From a virus: 64,000 nt of DNA. The notes beneath the pieces are model-generated. The model did not search any database. It was not told where the DNA came from and worked only from the letters and a program-made list of their open reading frames with translations. The position numbers and the translations under genes are program-made. Below, in pieces: positions 1 to 10,552 of the stretch; positions within the stretch are counted from its first letter, which is position 1; every line of letters starts with the position of its first letter. Location of the stretch: positions 85,499 to 149,498 of IMG/VR virus record IMGVR_UViG_3300042908_000680; one strand, given 5' to 3'.

Positions 1-3000
1 TGATAATTATATACAAAAAAAACCACAACAGTATAAAATATATGATATAAAGTTTGAAGATCCTAGTGGTAATTTAATAATTCAATATGAAGATATGTTC
101 ATCCGTGGCGATACTTACTATACTACCTATTTATCTAAACCGTTAGTTAATAATCTATTGCTACCAACTTGGGATAGCAAATATCCATTAATGGATGCTG
201 CCGGTTCTTATAGTATTACTTTAAATATATCATACGATTGTAATACTTATCCATTTACCAGCAATTTTGATCCCGGTTACGAGCAAACATGTATAATTAA
301 TTCAACTAATCTAAGCCCCAATCCGTTCATTAGTTTGAATATGTCCGCTCTTGAGATTGGAAATAGCGGTGGAGTTGGCATCCTTCGTGATAGTTATCTA
401 AACTTTTATTCTAAAGTAAGAGATAAGTCTGAGCGAGAAAAGAGAACACTACTTCCAACTGAGTTATTGACATATAGTTTTAATAATGGAATTTACCCAC
501 AAGCCAGTAGCGTTTGGCGTTCAACTACAAATAATATAAACTATGATAACACTGCATCTTCTGGTGCTTCTCATTTACTAAATAAAATTAGAAATGATTT
601 AACTGGAGACTATATTACTGTAATAAACTCTTCACCAGTTTCAGACAGTGGAAGAATAGTATTAAAGTTCAACACAAAGCCCGATAAAGAAGCATATGAC
701 AATTATATAGATGGGGCATTTGCTTTTGGTGGCAGTAAAGAGTTTAATGATGCCAAACTAGTAAATTACTTAGATAATGATAATTTCTTTGACATAGAGA
801 GCTTAGAACTAAAAGTAATTGCTAAAAAAGCTACTGGCACTCCAGACTATACAATAGATGTTGTTGGATATAGTGATGACAAATTATTGAATGTTACACC
901 AGCAATTGGTGGATTCTTGCAAAATAGCGGGGCTTTAGTTTTTGATACTAATTCAGTGCCAGATATTTCTGGATATAACTATAAGACATTTGGTATTTCT
1001 GATAGTAGCCTTTCAGATCAATCCGAGTACTTCCAGAAAGACGCTTCACCCAACGGTGATCACTATATACTTAATAACGCACCGTTAGTAAATAGTACAT
1101 CATTCCAAGAGTATATTATACCATTAGATATTTATCAAAATCCTTATGATCTTGGATATAAAAAATATTCTATTAGTTCTCTTTTTGAAAATCTATATTT
1201 AGATATTTGCCCTATTCCTAGCGGAGCATCTATTTGTAGTGTTAAACTAGTTGTATATTATAAGCCAGCTAATGCTCTTGCAATGCATACCCTTGGTAGC
1301 CCAGTAGATAAGAGTGCTGTACGAAAAAGTATTACACTTTTACCATCATCCAACGAGAACGGAACGCAGGTAAATACTAACGTAAAACTTAGTGGCATAT
1401 TGACAGGATTGACAACCCCAGAATATATAAAATCTAATTATTCCAGAAGATGGAGAGGTAATGATGGTAGGATTTTATCTGGTGGAGATTTTATGCCAGA
1501 GGCTTTTGATTTTTCTTTCAATCATAAACAAGCAATAAATCCATTCCTAACATCATACATAGATTTTAAGAATGTGGATGGGGATAATATTCTATCATCA
1601 AGCGGTACTGTTGTAGGTCAAGCAGATCAATATTTTAATATTTTATCTAATTTTGGATGGAGATATTCTTCTAATCAGCTTTTTACTCTTACTCCAACTC
1701 CATATAAATCCATATCTTGGAGAAATAATGTATTTGATGCATTTGATAGGGCGGCTAGAATTTCTTCAGATGATAGATTAATTATTAATACATTAAATAA
1801 TGATTCATTTACTAATTATGGAAATATATCTAAAAGTTTTGGTTTTGCTTTATTTATTAGATTTACTCCAGATCAATCATCTGATTCATTAATAAACAAT
1901 AATCTTATTTTTTCATATGAAAATTCTACTACTTGGTCAATGGTGTTCATATGCGAAAATGGCATTCTAAAACTAAAAATTAAAAATGCTGATAACAGTG
2001 TCACTACACTCAGCGACACCAGAAGTATACTGGAGTATCAATTCCCTTTTTCTGTATTAATTACTTATAATGATGATAATACATATAAATTTAAATTATA
2101 CACAGATAACGAATTATTCAGTTTATTTAATAACTTAAGGGCGGTTTCACCCCCACAAACCTCTTTGAAACTATTGAGCAACCCATCTTTATATATTGGT
2201 TATTCATCTACTTACTCGGGACTTTCATCTCTACCAATGTTTTTACATGAAGTGGGGATATCTAATGGTAGATGTAATATAGCAGAATATATTAATGAAA
2301 ATATACTATCAAATCAAACAACAGCATCAAATGTCTTTTCTTCTCATAGAATGCATTTTAATAGCCTATCTTCCAAAAATATAAGATCAAATCAATACAC
2401 TTATGTTGATGATGACATTTCGCTATGGCATCTTGGAGATTTCAAAGTATGTCAATTTTCTCCAGACTTTGATTTTTTTACTCAAAGGCATGGAATAGAT
2501 TTTTTAAGTTTTGACTTAAAACATCATGGTTCTGGATATAGTCAAGCTACTAATTTACCATTACCATCTAATATTAATATTTCTGGTGTAGCATATCACA
2601 CTCAACTAGAAAATGATTTTTTAAGATTCAATCTATCTAATATTCCCACCATTGATAAAGATAGATTTTATGCCGTTGCCCCTAGAATATCTAAAACATT
2701 ACCAAGGGGTTATAAATTTAATCAAGATGCCATTTATGTTGATACTATTGTAGAGCATGAAACAAATGATAGTATGATATGGTCAAACGGAAAGATCGGC
2801 CCCAAGCTAATTGTTAGTTTATACGCTAAGACTCAAGACAGTGCCGACAGACCAAGCAAATCATTTGGTTTAATAAATAGGTCAACTCATTATCTAGAAC
2901 CATCTGGATGTATACGAAAACTTACTAGTAAATTTTCTTTTGAAGATTTATTAGATGACTCAGAACCTTGGGCTTTATTTGATAAAGAATCATACCTCAA

Positions 3001-6000
3001 AGAATTTAAAGAAAAATATTTTTCTCAAGATATAGATGATATGTTCTTGCAATATGATTTAGTATATCCATCTGGAAGACCATTCTCCTCACTAATTAAA
3101 TTGCATAGTTCAAATGTTCGACTAGATGATGCTATATATATTAGCGAAAAATCAAATAGTCAGCTAAATCTAATTACAAGTGGACAAAAATATCAACTTG
3201 CAAATCTAAACTTATTTGCTCCAGAAAATGGTCCAATAATTAATTCTTATGCTAATCTTTTTGTAAGTGGAGTTGGTCCATCTAGACAACAGGTAAGTTT
3301 TTATATTAATAGCAGTGGTTATCCATGCGATAGCCCATATTTAAATATGTATACTTTTACTGTTGGCTCTGCTACTACAGAAGATCAAGTTTTTGGTGGT
3401 ATGTTTGGCTCATCTCCAGTAAAGGGGTTAGGATTATCTGTTAGTGGTCAATTTATGACAGAAACTAGTATGCCCTTATTTACATATGGATCTGGATACT
3501 ATTCTGAATCATATGTTAATTTAAGTACTCTAGTAGAAGATGATATCGTTAAAAATGAATATATAAACTTGGCTATTCGTGGAATATCTAAGTCTCAAGA
3601 TTTTTACCCATATTCTAGTATGCCATTATATGTCTATGGACAAGAATTCTCAACTGAAATAAATAATTACGCCCCGTTATTCGTGTTGAGCGATGATCTT
3701 AGTAGAGTTGTAGATTCTGGATCTCTAAACTTACATACTTTAAATTATCCAATATCTGATTCTCTCGCCAATAGCAGTGCCTCTATTAGATGGACCAATA
3801 ACAATGTTGGTAAAAACATAACAGTTCAAGATAACAGCTATGCTTATGTTGATTCAGATGATAACATTCGCGGCGTTGATTTATTATGTTATGGAACTTG
3901 CTCATCTAATAATAGATGTTCAGAAGCAGTAGTAGATATTCACGGGGTTAAGTGGTATGAACCAGAAGTTTGTGTTGACGGAGGAATATTCCGAGCCAAG
4001 TCTACATATACAAATCTAACATATCCAAGCGGATCATTCAGACACACCATTAGCCAAAATGAAGCAACAAATATACTCACAGAAAATTTATTTGTACTTT
4101 CTACTGAAAATAATGATTTCATGTCTACGGAGTCATCTCTAAATTCAGTTGTTTATGATATTATGCCATATAGTGGTCATTTCTATGGCATTAGAAAATA
4201 TACTGGATTGGCCCCCAATCTTCCATATGCCATTAATATAACTGGCAAGTCGGGATCAACAGATGCTATAGACATACCAACAGAAATTGTTGAAGTAGAA
4301 TATAATAAAAATGAAACTAATCTAACATCAACAGATTATAGTGGATTTAGGTTACTATCTAGTGGCACTAAAACTGCTGGAGATGAGTTTGGAAAATCTA
4401 TTGCGTCTAAAGATAATTTATTAGCGATAGGATCACCAAAAAGATCAATAGTATATAATAGTGGCGTTGGGTCAAATCTAACACTACAAGAGGCTGGGAC
4501 CGTATTCGTATATAGAAGACAAGAAAGACCTAGTGGATATAATTGGCCTTTAGATAATTATAAGTCTCCTTGGATACTGGAAACCGCCCTAACATTACCA
4601 TCTGGTATGCTAAAGGATTACTATACTCAATCAGAACTAGATCTTGGTTTACCATATAACTTAAGACCAATCCAAACAAGCTGGTTTGTTGGTCAAGAAG
4701 GAAGACAATTTGGACACTCGCTAGACATTTCCGTAAATAAAAATGAAAAATCATTAGGTGAGAGTTCTCGTCAAATAATTGTTGTTGGTGGCCCAAGTGC
4801 TAAATGGACTCCTAGAGTATTTGATAATACTCCACCATCCGATGTCAATATTGGATTAATAGTTTTTACTGACGAGTTTACTCCTAGAATTCCAGCACCA
4901 CTTCCTAATCAGCCCTTTAGAACTATAGGGTATGAAGAAGTTCTTGAATCTATAAAAGACAAAGACATAATATTTAATTATTTTGGTAATCCAAGAATCA
5001 AATTTAATGTTAAACTAATGATTTGCCAGCCTATCGCAGATAGTCCAGATATTGTTTCGCCAAGTTTTCCAGATAAACCAGATTTTATGGTTTTAAATTC
5101 TATAGGTAGAAATTCTGGATATAAACCAAATGCTGCAAAAACAGAGGCCATTGTCAGTGGTATTAAAGACGCTTTCTTTGAAGCGTTCCCATATGATAAT
5201 AGTAAAATTCATAACAATATACCACCAATTATCGGTTTATATATAGATAACAGCAGTTCTTTGGGTAGAGAATCTTTAGAGCCAGCTATAGATGAATTTG
5301 TTAAGTTCTATAAAAAATATAGCTTTGACAATGGGCTTATAGATTTTAATAACGTAAGAGAGTCTGGACAAGTAATTGAATATATTCCAGACACTTACGA
5401 TGCTGAAAATTGGGTTCAAATGTCAACGACAATACTTTCCGAAGTTTTAGATACTGGCAATCTAGTATCAAATAATCAAGTTAGATTTTTAACTGGTAGT
5501 GTTGGAACATTTAATACTAATCTTGGTCCTTTTAACATTCCTCCAGAGAGTGGTGGAAAAGCATATATTTTTGAAAAAGAAAGTGGTAATTGGAATCTTA
5601 TACAAGAAATCAAATCGCCCAATATCACCTATTCAAATCCAGACCGCTTTGGACATGCTGTTAGTATAAGCGATGACGGAGAATTGGTAGTAATTGGTTC
5701 TCCATACATAAATCAAGCTGTTACAATGTACGAGAGGAAAGAAGAAGAAAGAGATAGATTTTATTCTTCACTTTATAGTTGGGTAAAAACTAATCGTCCA
5801 GATAAATACTCATCTGAAATATTAACATATGAAAACTCTTATGGTTTTTCTAAAGATCAGCAAGCTTTGTATTTATCTTTAGACAAAACTGACAAATTCA
5901 AATCTAGGGTTGATCTTGGTATACAAGAGTATCAAAATATCTATACTTTTGATTATAGTAATATGCAATCAAATGGAAGTTGGTCATTCATTCCTAACGT

Positions 6001-9000
6001 TGTCGCACCAATCTCACGATTAGGTTATAGTATTGATGTTAACGAGGATGGCAGCGTTGTAGTCGCTAGCGCACCAACAGATAGTTTAAATTTGTATAAT
6101 GATGCTGATGTTTATTATGTAAATGGTAGTAGAGGAGGAAAAACATTCAGAACAGGATATATCGACCCATCTGGTGTTTTAACCGGCACAGTAAAACCAG
6201 CTTGGTCATCTAGTGTTAATGCTGGATCAATCCATGTATTTGAATCACGTAAGTATTATCCACATAATCAAGTAATAGAATATGGGCGGTTTGGAAACTT
6301 ACATGAAATTGATAGCAATGATACTCCAGATTCTGGACATTTCCACTACTTAGCCGATATCTTTGAAGATAAAAACTTTATTAAGACAGAGTTTACTGAT
6401 TCTAAGATTCCAAAAGAAGCCGGTTTGGCATTTATTATAACGCCTGCTGTTGATGCCTTAAGTACTAGTGACGAGGTTTATAACAATATTTATAACTGGT
6501 TAGCACTTGGAGATAGAAACTTAGTATTAGTAGCAAACGATCCAATTTGGGAAGGTAATGGGAAATATAAGAATTCAAATGATATTCTTAATAAATTACT
6601 TGAAAGACTTAATTCTCGCATGAGGGTTGTTCCAGCAAGAAGCAAATATGAATCACTACCAGAAGGATATTCAACATTTAATAATGTTATTCCATCTTTT
6701 ATACCACAAGGTTCTACATCAACCTATGTTCAAAGAACTTCCCTGCGTGGTAGCGGTGTTGCTGATATTAAAGTTTATTATCCCGGTTATTACCAAGTTA
6801 TGCCATGTCAAAAAGTTACAGATTGTAGTCCAGACCCCGTTAAAATACAAATACAATCACGCTGCGAAATGCCCTTAATGCATTACGGTGATTTAAGATC
6901 GCAGTGGAATGCGTTGTGCTGTACAAATGGTGGAACATTAATATATGGTATTAACTGGCCATTTACATTTGGATCATACAAACCCGCGTGTGGTGATACA
7001 GAATTCCCAGACAATCCAATGGCTAATTTTGAGCCAATTCCATTATTAGCAGCAGCAGAAAAAGTAACTTATGATGTAAATTATCCAGCGGTTCCAGCAA
7101 GATATCAAAACTTCCCTATTTACGAAACAGTATATACAAGTACACCATATTATGTATTTGGTAGCCCGGTTAGTCAGGCTACAAATTTTGTATGGGACTC
7201 TGGAAATACTCCATCTAATTTATCTCTAAATGCTAGTAGTAGCATAAGCGAAGGAAGATTCTATAAGCCCGAAGAAGGCTTATTACAAGCAAAGGGTATT
7301 TCTAAAATAAGTATAACACCATATACCACTAAAGAAATTGTATCGGACAAAAATTATTTCTGCGTTGAGCATTCATATGCAAAAACTACATCTAAAATTA
7401 TAGTTCTTGCTGGCGTTGAAACAGAATCTAGAGCCGCATTGTACAGTGGCCAAGGTGATCAAAATGTTAAATTTTATACTAATTTAGTCTCTAAAAATCC
7501 AACAATTAAGGGTTATTCTGATATTGCTCAACTTGGTGGCTGGACAGGACGAACAAGTTTCACTGATGGATATGCTAGTTCATTATTAAAAACTGTGTTT
7601 AGAAATGGAAATGAAGTAGTAGAAGACGTTGATACATCCTTCACATCAATAGATAGAATCTATCTTACCAATGTGTTTAATGTGGCTTGGGTTGCCAATA
7701 TAATTAGTCAGCCATCTCAATCCGAAATTAACGATATTAAAACTTGGCTATCTTATGGTGATAAAAAACTCATTATAACCTGTGGTAATGATATCAATAG
7801 TGTAAAGAATGCACAAGAATTATGTTCTAAGCTTGGAGTATATGTTGAGCCAGTTTTCCTACCATATTTGGATATGTACCCACAAATTAACTCTAGTTTT
7901 GAAATTAATGATATTCATCAAGCCGGTGGGAATTTTAGTAAAAATAAGATCGAATACTTCACTGCTGCAATACCTTTCTATCCACTCAAATTAACATCTA
8001 ATGGAATAGGAATAGCTTATTATTCTCAACCAATTTATGATGAAGTTCCAAAAACAAATACTAATATCTCTTGGGATATGAATGCTGGAGTGACCAAACT
8101 ATCTTTTCCAGTTATTCCTTGTTCTGGATACAAACTATTTATAACAACGTTATCTGAAACCTCAACAGAAATTGCGCCATTAGACATTGACATTGAAAAT
8201 GCCACATATCTCCCTAATTTACCATGCCCCATCGATTATACTTCATCTCAGGTAAATGAGTTAAATGTTGATGGAGAACTAATTTCTTACAAGTTAATTG
8301 GAAGTGGCGTTCCAACAATTAGGTGCGAAGGAACTACAACTAAAACAATTGATTTACAAGCGAGCGACAATGGAGATGATATAAATATTTATGTTTCTTG
8401 TGCTATTCAGAGGTTTGCGCTTAATTCTGAGTTTATTCCAAAAACAACAAAATTGATAGGTATATCTGGAGTATTAATTCCAGTATATCAATCTAATACA
8501 GTGATTGGATCACAAATTCCAACAAATCAATTTGAAACAGTAATGATTTCTGAAGAACAGCCAGCATTTACAGAAACTGTTCAATTGATTAGACCAATAA
8601 GTACAGATAATACTAAGTATTGTTCAGATAAGTGTTTAGCCGAAGGTCTTGGTGGTCAACTCATAGATGATGGTCCGGTCGTAGCAGCACAAGAAATAGA
8701 AATACTATCACCATTTAACGTTGGCGTTGCTAGATCAAGAATTACTGTTATAACAGACTCTAGTATATTGCAGGGTAGATATGTAGCAGATGAAGGTGGA
8801 GTAATACCAGTAGACACTCTTACATTTATCAGAAGCCTATATCCAGAAACAAACTTCCCCTCTACAACATATGGTAGACAATTTAATAAATATAAGAAGT
8901 TGATATCTCCAGAGCGAGGCAGTCCAAGTAAGTATTTTGGTCAAGGATCTTTAAGTGGCCTCAATGTCAATTTTGGAAATGCTGGTACAGTATCATTGTC

Positions 9001-10552
9001 AAATATTAATCAATATGAATCACAATATGATCCTAAATATGTAACTCGTCCAGATATTCCTTGGAAGGACGAAGTGGATGAAAAGAAGATACTTGAAATT
9101 AAAAATCAATTTATCAGCGGATTCTTAGATAGTCAAATATATAGTGCATCTACAGCTAGATTTAGTGGTATTGTAGATGGTGTTATGTATTCTGATGCTA
9201 CAATTGCTGGTGGATTACCGCAGTTATTAAAAGATAAAGGTTATGACTATTTAGATTTAGACAAGTTGCCATCTGGATATCGTGGTGATCTATTTGGATA
9301 CTCAGTATGCATAAGAGGAGAAAAAATTCTAGTTGGATCTCCATTCTCTGCTTTTGGTTCAGAAAGTATTACGCCTTGGTCGAGCGGTCTACAATTACAT
9401 CTTGGATATGACGGTGGTGCTGGTTCAGTTTATATGTTTGAAAAACCAAGTGGAGATGCTTGGACATGCTCTAGAAAATTTAGACCACAATCATTAATGG
9501 GACAACTAAGTGGAGTTAATACATTATCAGATCATTTTGGTCATTCTGTTGCTTTACAAAATGATACTATAGTTATCGGTTCTCCCAACCATGATTATGG
9601 AAATTACTATAGTGTTGTATTTAATAGCGGCTCATTTGCACGAAAGAATTTTAATCCACAGTTCGATATTCCAACTTATACATCTAATGATTTAGGATAT
9701 TCTGGAGTTAGAGCAACATTCAATACTGATGGTATTTATGGTAAGAATGCTGGCGCAATTTATGTTTATGAAAATAAGATTACTGATTGGGAAAACAAGA
9801 AACAGGGATGGAAGCTGATAGAAAAGATTTTACCATCTCCAAAGGTTCCAAGTGGATCTCTGTCAATTTCTGAAAGATTTGGTAGCAACGTATATTTGTC
9901 TAGACCATATAGAAGTGATGCTGACTATACAATACTTGTTGGATGTTATACCGCTTCTGGTGACGGGACACTAAATATCGGTGCAGCATATTCTAAGGAT
10001 ATAATGCTAAGAAAGCAGCGACCATCTCTTGCTAATTCCGGTACTTGGATAGATGCAAAAGTCTTTGGCGATAGATCGTCAGGTGATGATCATATAGTAA
10101 ACTTAAGATTTAGTAATAGTGGTAATAATATTCCATATTATGGTAGCGGTATAGTAGTTTCTAACTCAAATGGTGAAATTTTTATCGAAGTATCTGGACA
10201 AGATCCGGCGACAAAGGGGTTCATATCTCATAGACCATATATTGAGTCTATTATCGGACAGTACCAGTATGGTCAAATTCTAGAAAATGGTATGATATTG
10301 TTCTGCGATGGTCAAAACCCAGCACCAAGCTCACAAATCAACCTATTTATAGATGTTGAAAATTCAGCTTATGTGTATAATACATTAGGATTGTACGGTA
10401 GCGTCATGACAGATGTGGTTTCTACCTCTCCATCTGGACTAAATCTATTTATAGAAAGTCCTTCTGGACTCACATCTTCTTTAAATCTATTTGCACCTAG
10501 CGGGATAGGAAGTCTTAACGACAATCTTAACTTACAAGTAAGAGGGAAATAA
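1..10552 (+). CDS. Giant virion-type protein with FG-GAP propeller motifs (5' partial)
   Basis: The frame is open to the left edge of the window, so the ATG at 95 is probably internal and the gene is partial. Residues are counted from that ATG. Residues about 575-720 resemble a LamG/concanavalin-like lectin fold. Residues about 1020-1260 and the last 80 carry short repeats of the type LNLF-x-x-G, likely beta-structured. Seven FG-GAP-like motifs (RFGHAV/FGHSV followed by VIGSP) lie near residues 1430, 1538, 1850, 1975, 3065, 3147 and 3260. One contains a DxNxDG calcium loop (D1981 to G1986). A DNSSS motif (D1718), like the MIDAS of a vWA domain, lies between the second and third. Residues about 2105-2190 and 2515-2590 look like duplicated alpha/beta domains. 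The gene heads the structural block and its stop overlaps the next start (TAATG). A tail, fibre or adhesion role is inferred; no close homologue is recognised. Confidence 0.85.
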   Translation, partial: DNYIQKKPQQYKIYDIKFEDPSGNLIIQYEDMFIRGDTYYTTYLSKPLVNNLLLPTWDSKYPLMDAAGSYSITLNISYDCNTYPFTSNFDPGYEQTCIINSTNLSPNPFISLNMSALEIGNSGGVGILRDSYLNFYSKVRDKSEREKRTLLPTELLTYSFNNGIYPQASSVWRSTTNNINYDNTASSGASHLLNKIRNDLTGDYITVINSSPVSDSGRIVLKFNTKPDKEAYDNYIDGAFAFGGSKEFNDAKLVNYLDNDNFFDIESLELKVIAKKATGTPDYTIDVVGYSDDKLLNVTPAIGGFLQNSGALVFDTNSVPDISGYNYKTFGISDSSLSDQSEYFQKDASPNGDHYILNNAPLVNSTSFQEYIIPLDIYQNPYDLGYKKYSISSLFENLYLDICPIPSGASICSVKLVVYYKPANALAMHTLGSPVDKSAVRKSITLLPSSNENGTQVNTNVKLSGILTGLTTPEYIKSNYSRRWRGNDGRILSGGDFMPEAFDFSFNHKQAINPFLTSYIDFKNVDGDNILSSSGTVVGQADQYFNILSNFGWRYSSNQLFTLTPTPYKSISWRNNVFDAFDRAARISSDDRLIINTLNNDSFTNYGNISKSFGFALFIRFTPDQSSDSLINNNLIFSYENSTTWSMVFICENGILKLKIKNADNSVTTLSDTRSILEYQFPFSVLITYNDDNTYKFKLYTDNELFSLFNNLRAVSPPQTSLKLLSNPSLYIGYSSTYSGLSSLPMFLHEVGISNGRCNIAEYINENILSNQTTASNVFSSHRMHFNSLSSKNIRSNQYTYVDDDISLWHLGDFKVCQFSPDFDFFTQRHGIDFLSFDLKHHGSGYSQATNLPLPSNINISGVAYHTQLENDFLRFNLSNIPTIDKDRFYAVAPRISKTLPRGYKFNQDAIYVDTIVEHETNDSMIWSNGKIGPKLIVSLYAKTQDSADRPSKSFGLINRSTHYLEPSGCIRKLTSKFSFEDLLDDSEPWALFDKESYLKEFKEKYFSQDIDDMFLQYDLVYPSGRPFSSLIKLHSSNVRLDDAIYISEKSNSQLNLITSGQKYQLANLNLFAPENGPIINSYANLFVSGVGPSRQQVSFYINSSGYPCDSPYLNMYTFTVGSATTEDQVFGGMFGSSPVKGLGLSVSGQFMTETSMPLFTYGSGYYSESYVNLSTLVEDDIVKNEYINLAIRGISKSQDFYPYSSMPLYVYGQEFSTEINNYAPLFVLSDDLSRVVDSGSLNLHTLNYPISDSLANSSASIRWTNNNVGKNITVQDNSYAYVDSDDNIRGVDLLCYGTCSSNNRCSEAVVDIHGVKWYEPEVCVDGGIFRAKSTYTNLTYPSGSFRHTISQNEATNILTENLFVLSTENNDFMSTESSLNSVVYDIMPYSGHFYGIRKYTGLAPNLPYAINITGKSGSTDAIDIPTEIVEVEYNKNETNLTSTDYSGFRLLSSGTKTAGDEFGKSIASKDNLLAIGSPKRSIVYNSGVGSNLTLQEAGTVFVYRRQERPSGYNWPLDNYKSPWILETALTLPSGMLKDYYTQSELDLGLPYNLRPIQTSWFVGQEGRQFGHSLDISVNKNEKSLGESSRQIIVVGGPSAKWTPRVFDNTPPSDVNIGLIVFTDEFTPRIPAPLPNQPFRTIGYEEVLESIKDKDIIFNYFGNPRIKFNVKLMICQPIADSPDIVSPSFPDKPDFMVLNSIGRNSGYKPNAAKTEAIVSGIKDAFFEAFPYDNSKIHNNIPPIIGLYIDNSSSLGRESLEPAIDEFVKFYKKYSFDNGLIDFNNVRESGQVIEYIPDTYDAENWVQMSTTILSEVLDTGNLVSNNQVRFLTGSVGTFNTNLGPFNIPPESGGKAYIFEKESGNWNLIQEIKSPNITYSNPDRFGHAVSISDDGELVVIGSPYINQAVTMYERKEEERDRFYSSLYSWVKTNRPDKYSSEILTYENSYGFSKDQQALYLSLDKTDKFKSRVDLGIQEYQNIYTFDYSNMQSNGSWSFIPNVVAPISRLGYSIDVNEDGSVVVASAPTDSLNLYNDADVYYVNGSRGGKTFRTGYIDPSGVLTGTVKPAWSSSVNAGSIHVFESRKYYPHNQVIEYGRFGNLHEIDSNDTPDSGHFHYLADIFEDKNFIKTEFTDSKIPKEAGLAFIITPAVDALSTSDEVYNNIYNWLALGDRNLVLVANDPIWEGNGKYKNSNDILNKLLERLNSRMRVVPARSKYESLPEGYSTFNNVIPSFIPQGSTSTYVQRTSLRGSGVADIKVYYPGYYQVMPCQKVTDCSPDPVKIQIQSRCEMPLMHYGDLRSQWNALCCTNGGTLIYGINWPFTFGSYKPACGDTEFPDNPMANFEPIPLLAAAEKVTYDVNYPAVPARYQNFPIYETVYTSTPYYVFGSPVSQATNFVWDSGNTPSNLSLNASSSISEGRFYKPEEGLLQAKGISKISITPYTTKEIVSDKNYFCVEHSYAKTTSKIIVLAGVETESRAALYSGQGDQNVKFYTNLVSKNPTIKGYSDIAQLGGWTGRTSFTDGYASSLLKTVFRNGNEVVEDVDTSFTSIDRIYLTNVFNVAWVANIISQPSQSEINDIKTWLSYGDKKLIITCGNDINSVKNAQELCSKLGVYVEPVFLPYLDMYPQINSSFEINDIHQAGGNFSKNKIEYFTAAIPFYPLKLTSNGIGIAYYSQPIYDEVPKTNTNISWDMNAGVTKLSFPVIPCSGYKLFITTLSETSTEIAPLDIDIENATYLPNLPCPIDYTSSQVNELNVDGELISYKLIGSGVPTIRCEGTTTKTIDLQASDNGDDINIYVSCAIQRFALNSEFIPKTTKLIGISGVLIPVYQSNTVIGSQIPTNQFETVMISEEQPAFTETVQLIRPISTDNTKYCSDKCLAEGLGGQLIDDGPVVAAQEIEILSPFNVGVARSRITVITDSSILQGRYVADEGGVIPVDTLTFIRSLYPETNFPSTTYGRQFNKYKKLISPERGSPSKYFGQGSLSGLNVNFGNAGTVSLSNINQYESQYDPKYVTRPDIPWKDEVDEKKILEIKNQFISGFLDSQIYSASTARFSGIVDGVMYSDATIAGGLPQLLKDKGYDYLDLDKLPSGYRGDLFGYSVCIRGEKILVGSPFSAFGSESITPWSSGLQLHLGYDGGAGSVYMFEKPSGDAWTCSRKFRPQSLMGQLSGVNTLSDHFGHSVALQNDTIVIGSPNHDYGNYYSVVFNSGSFARKNFNPQFDIPTYTSNDLGYSGVRATFNTDGIYGKNAGAIYVYENKITDWENKKQGWKLIEKILPSPKVPSGSLSISERFGSNVYLSRPYRSDADYTILVGCYTASGDGTLNIGAAYSKDIMLRKQRPSLANSGTWIDAKVFGDRSSGDDHIVNLRFSNSGNNIPYYGSGIVVSNSNGEIFIEVSGQDPATKGFISHRPYIESIIGQYQYGQILENGMILFCDGQNPAPSSQINLFIDVENSAYVYNTLGLYGSVMTDVVSTSPSGLNLFIESPSGLTSSLNLFAPSGIGSLNDNLNLQVRGK

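Noticed and set aside
1-94. Intergenic region before a gene starting at 95
   Set aside because: The same frame is open from base 2 without a stop, so this is coding sequence of a gene that starts upstream.
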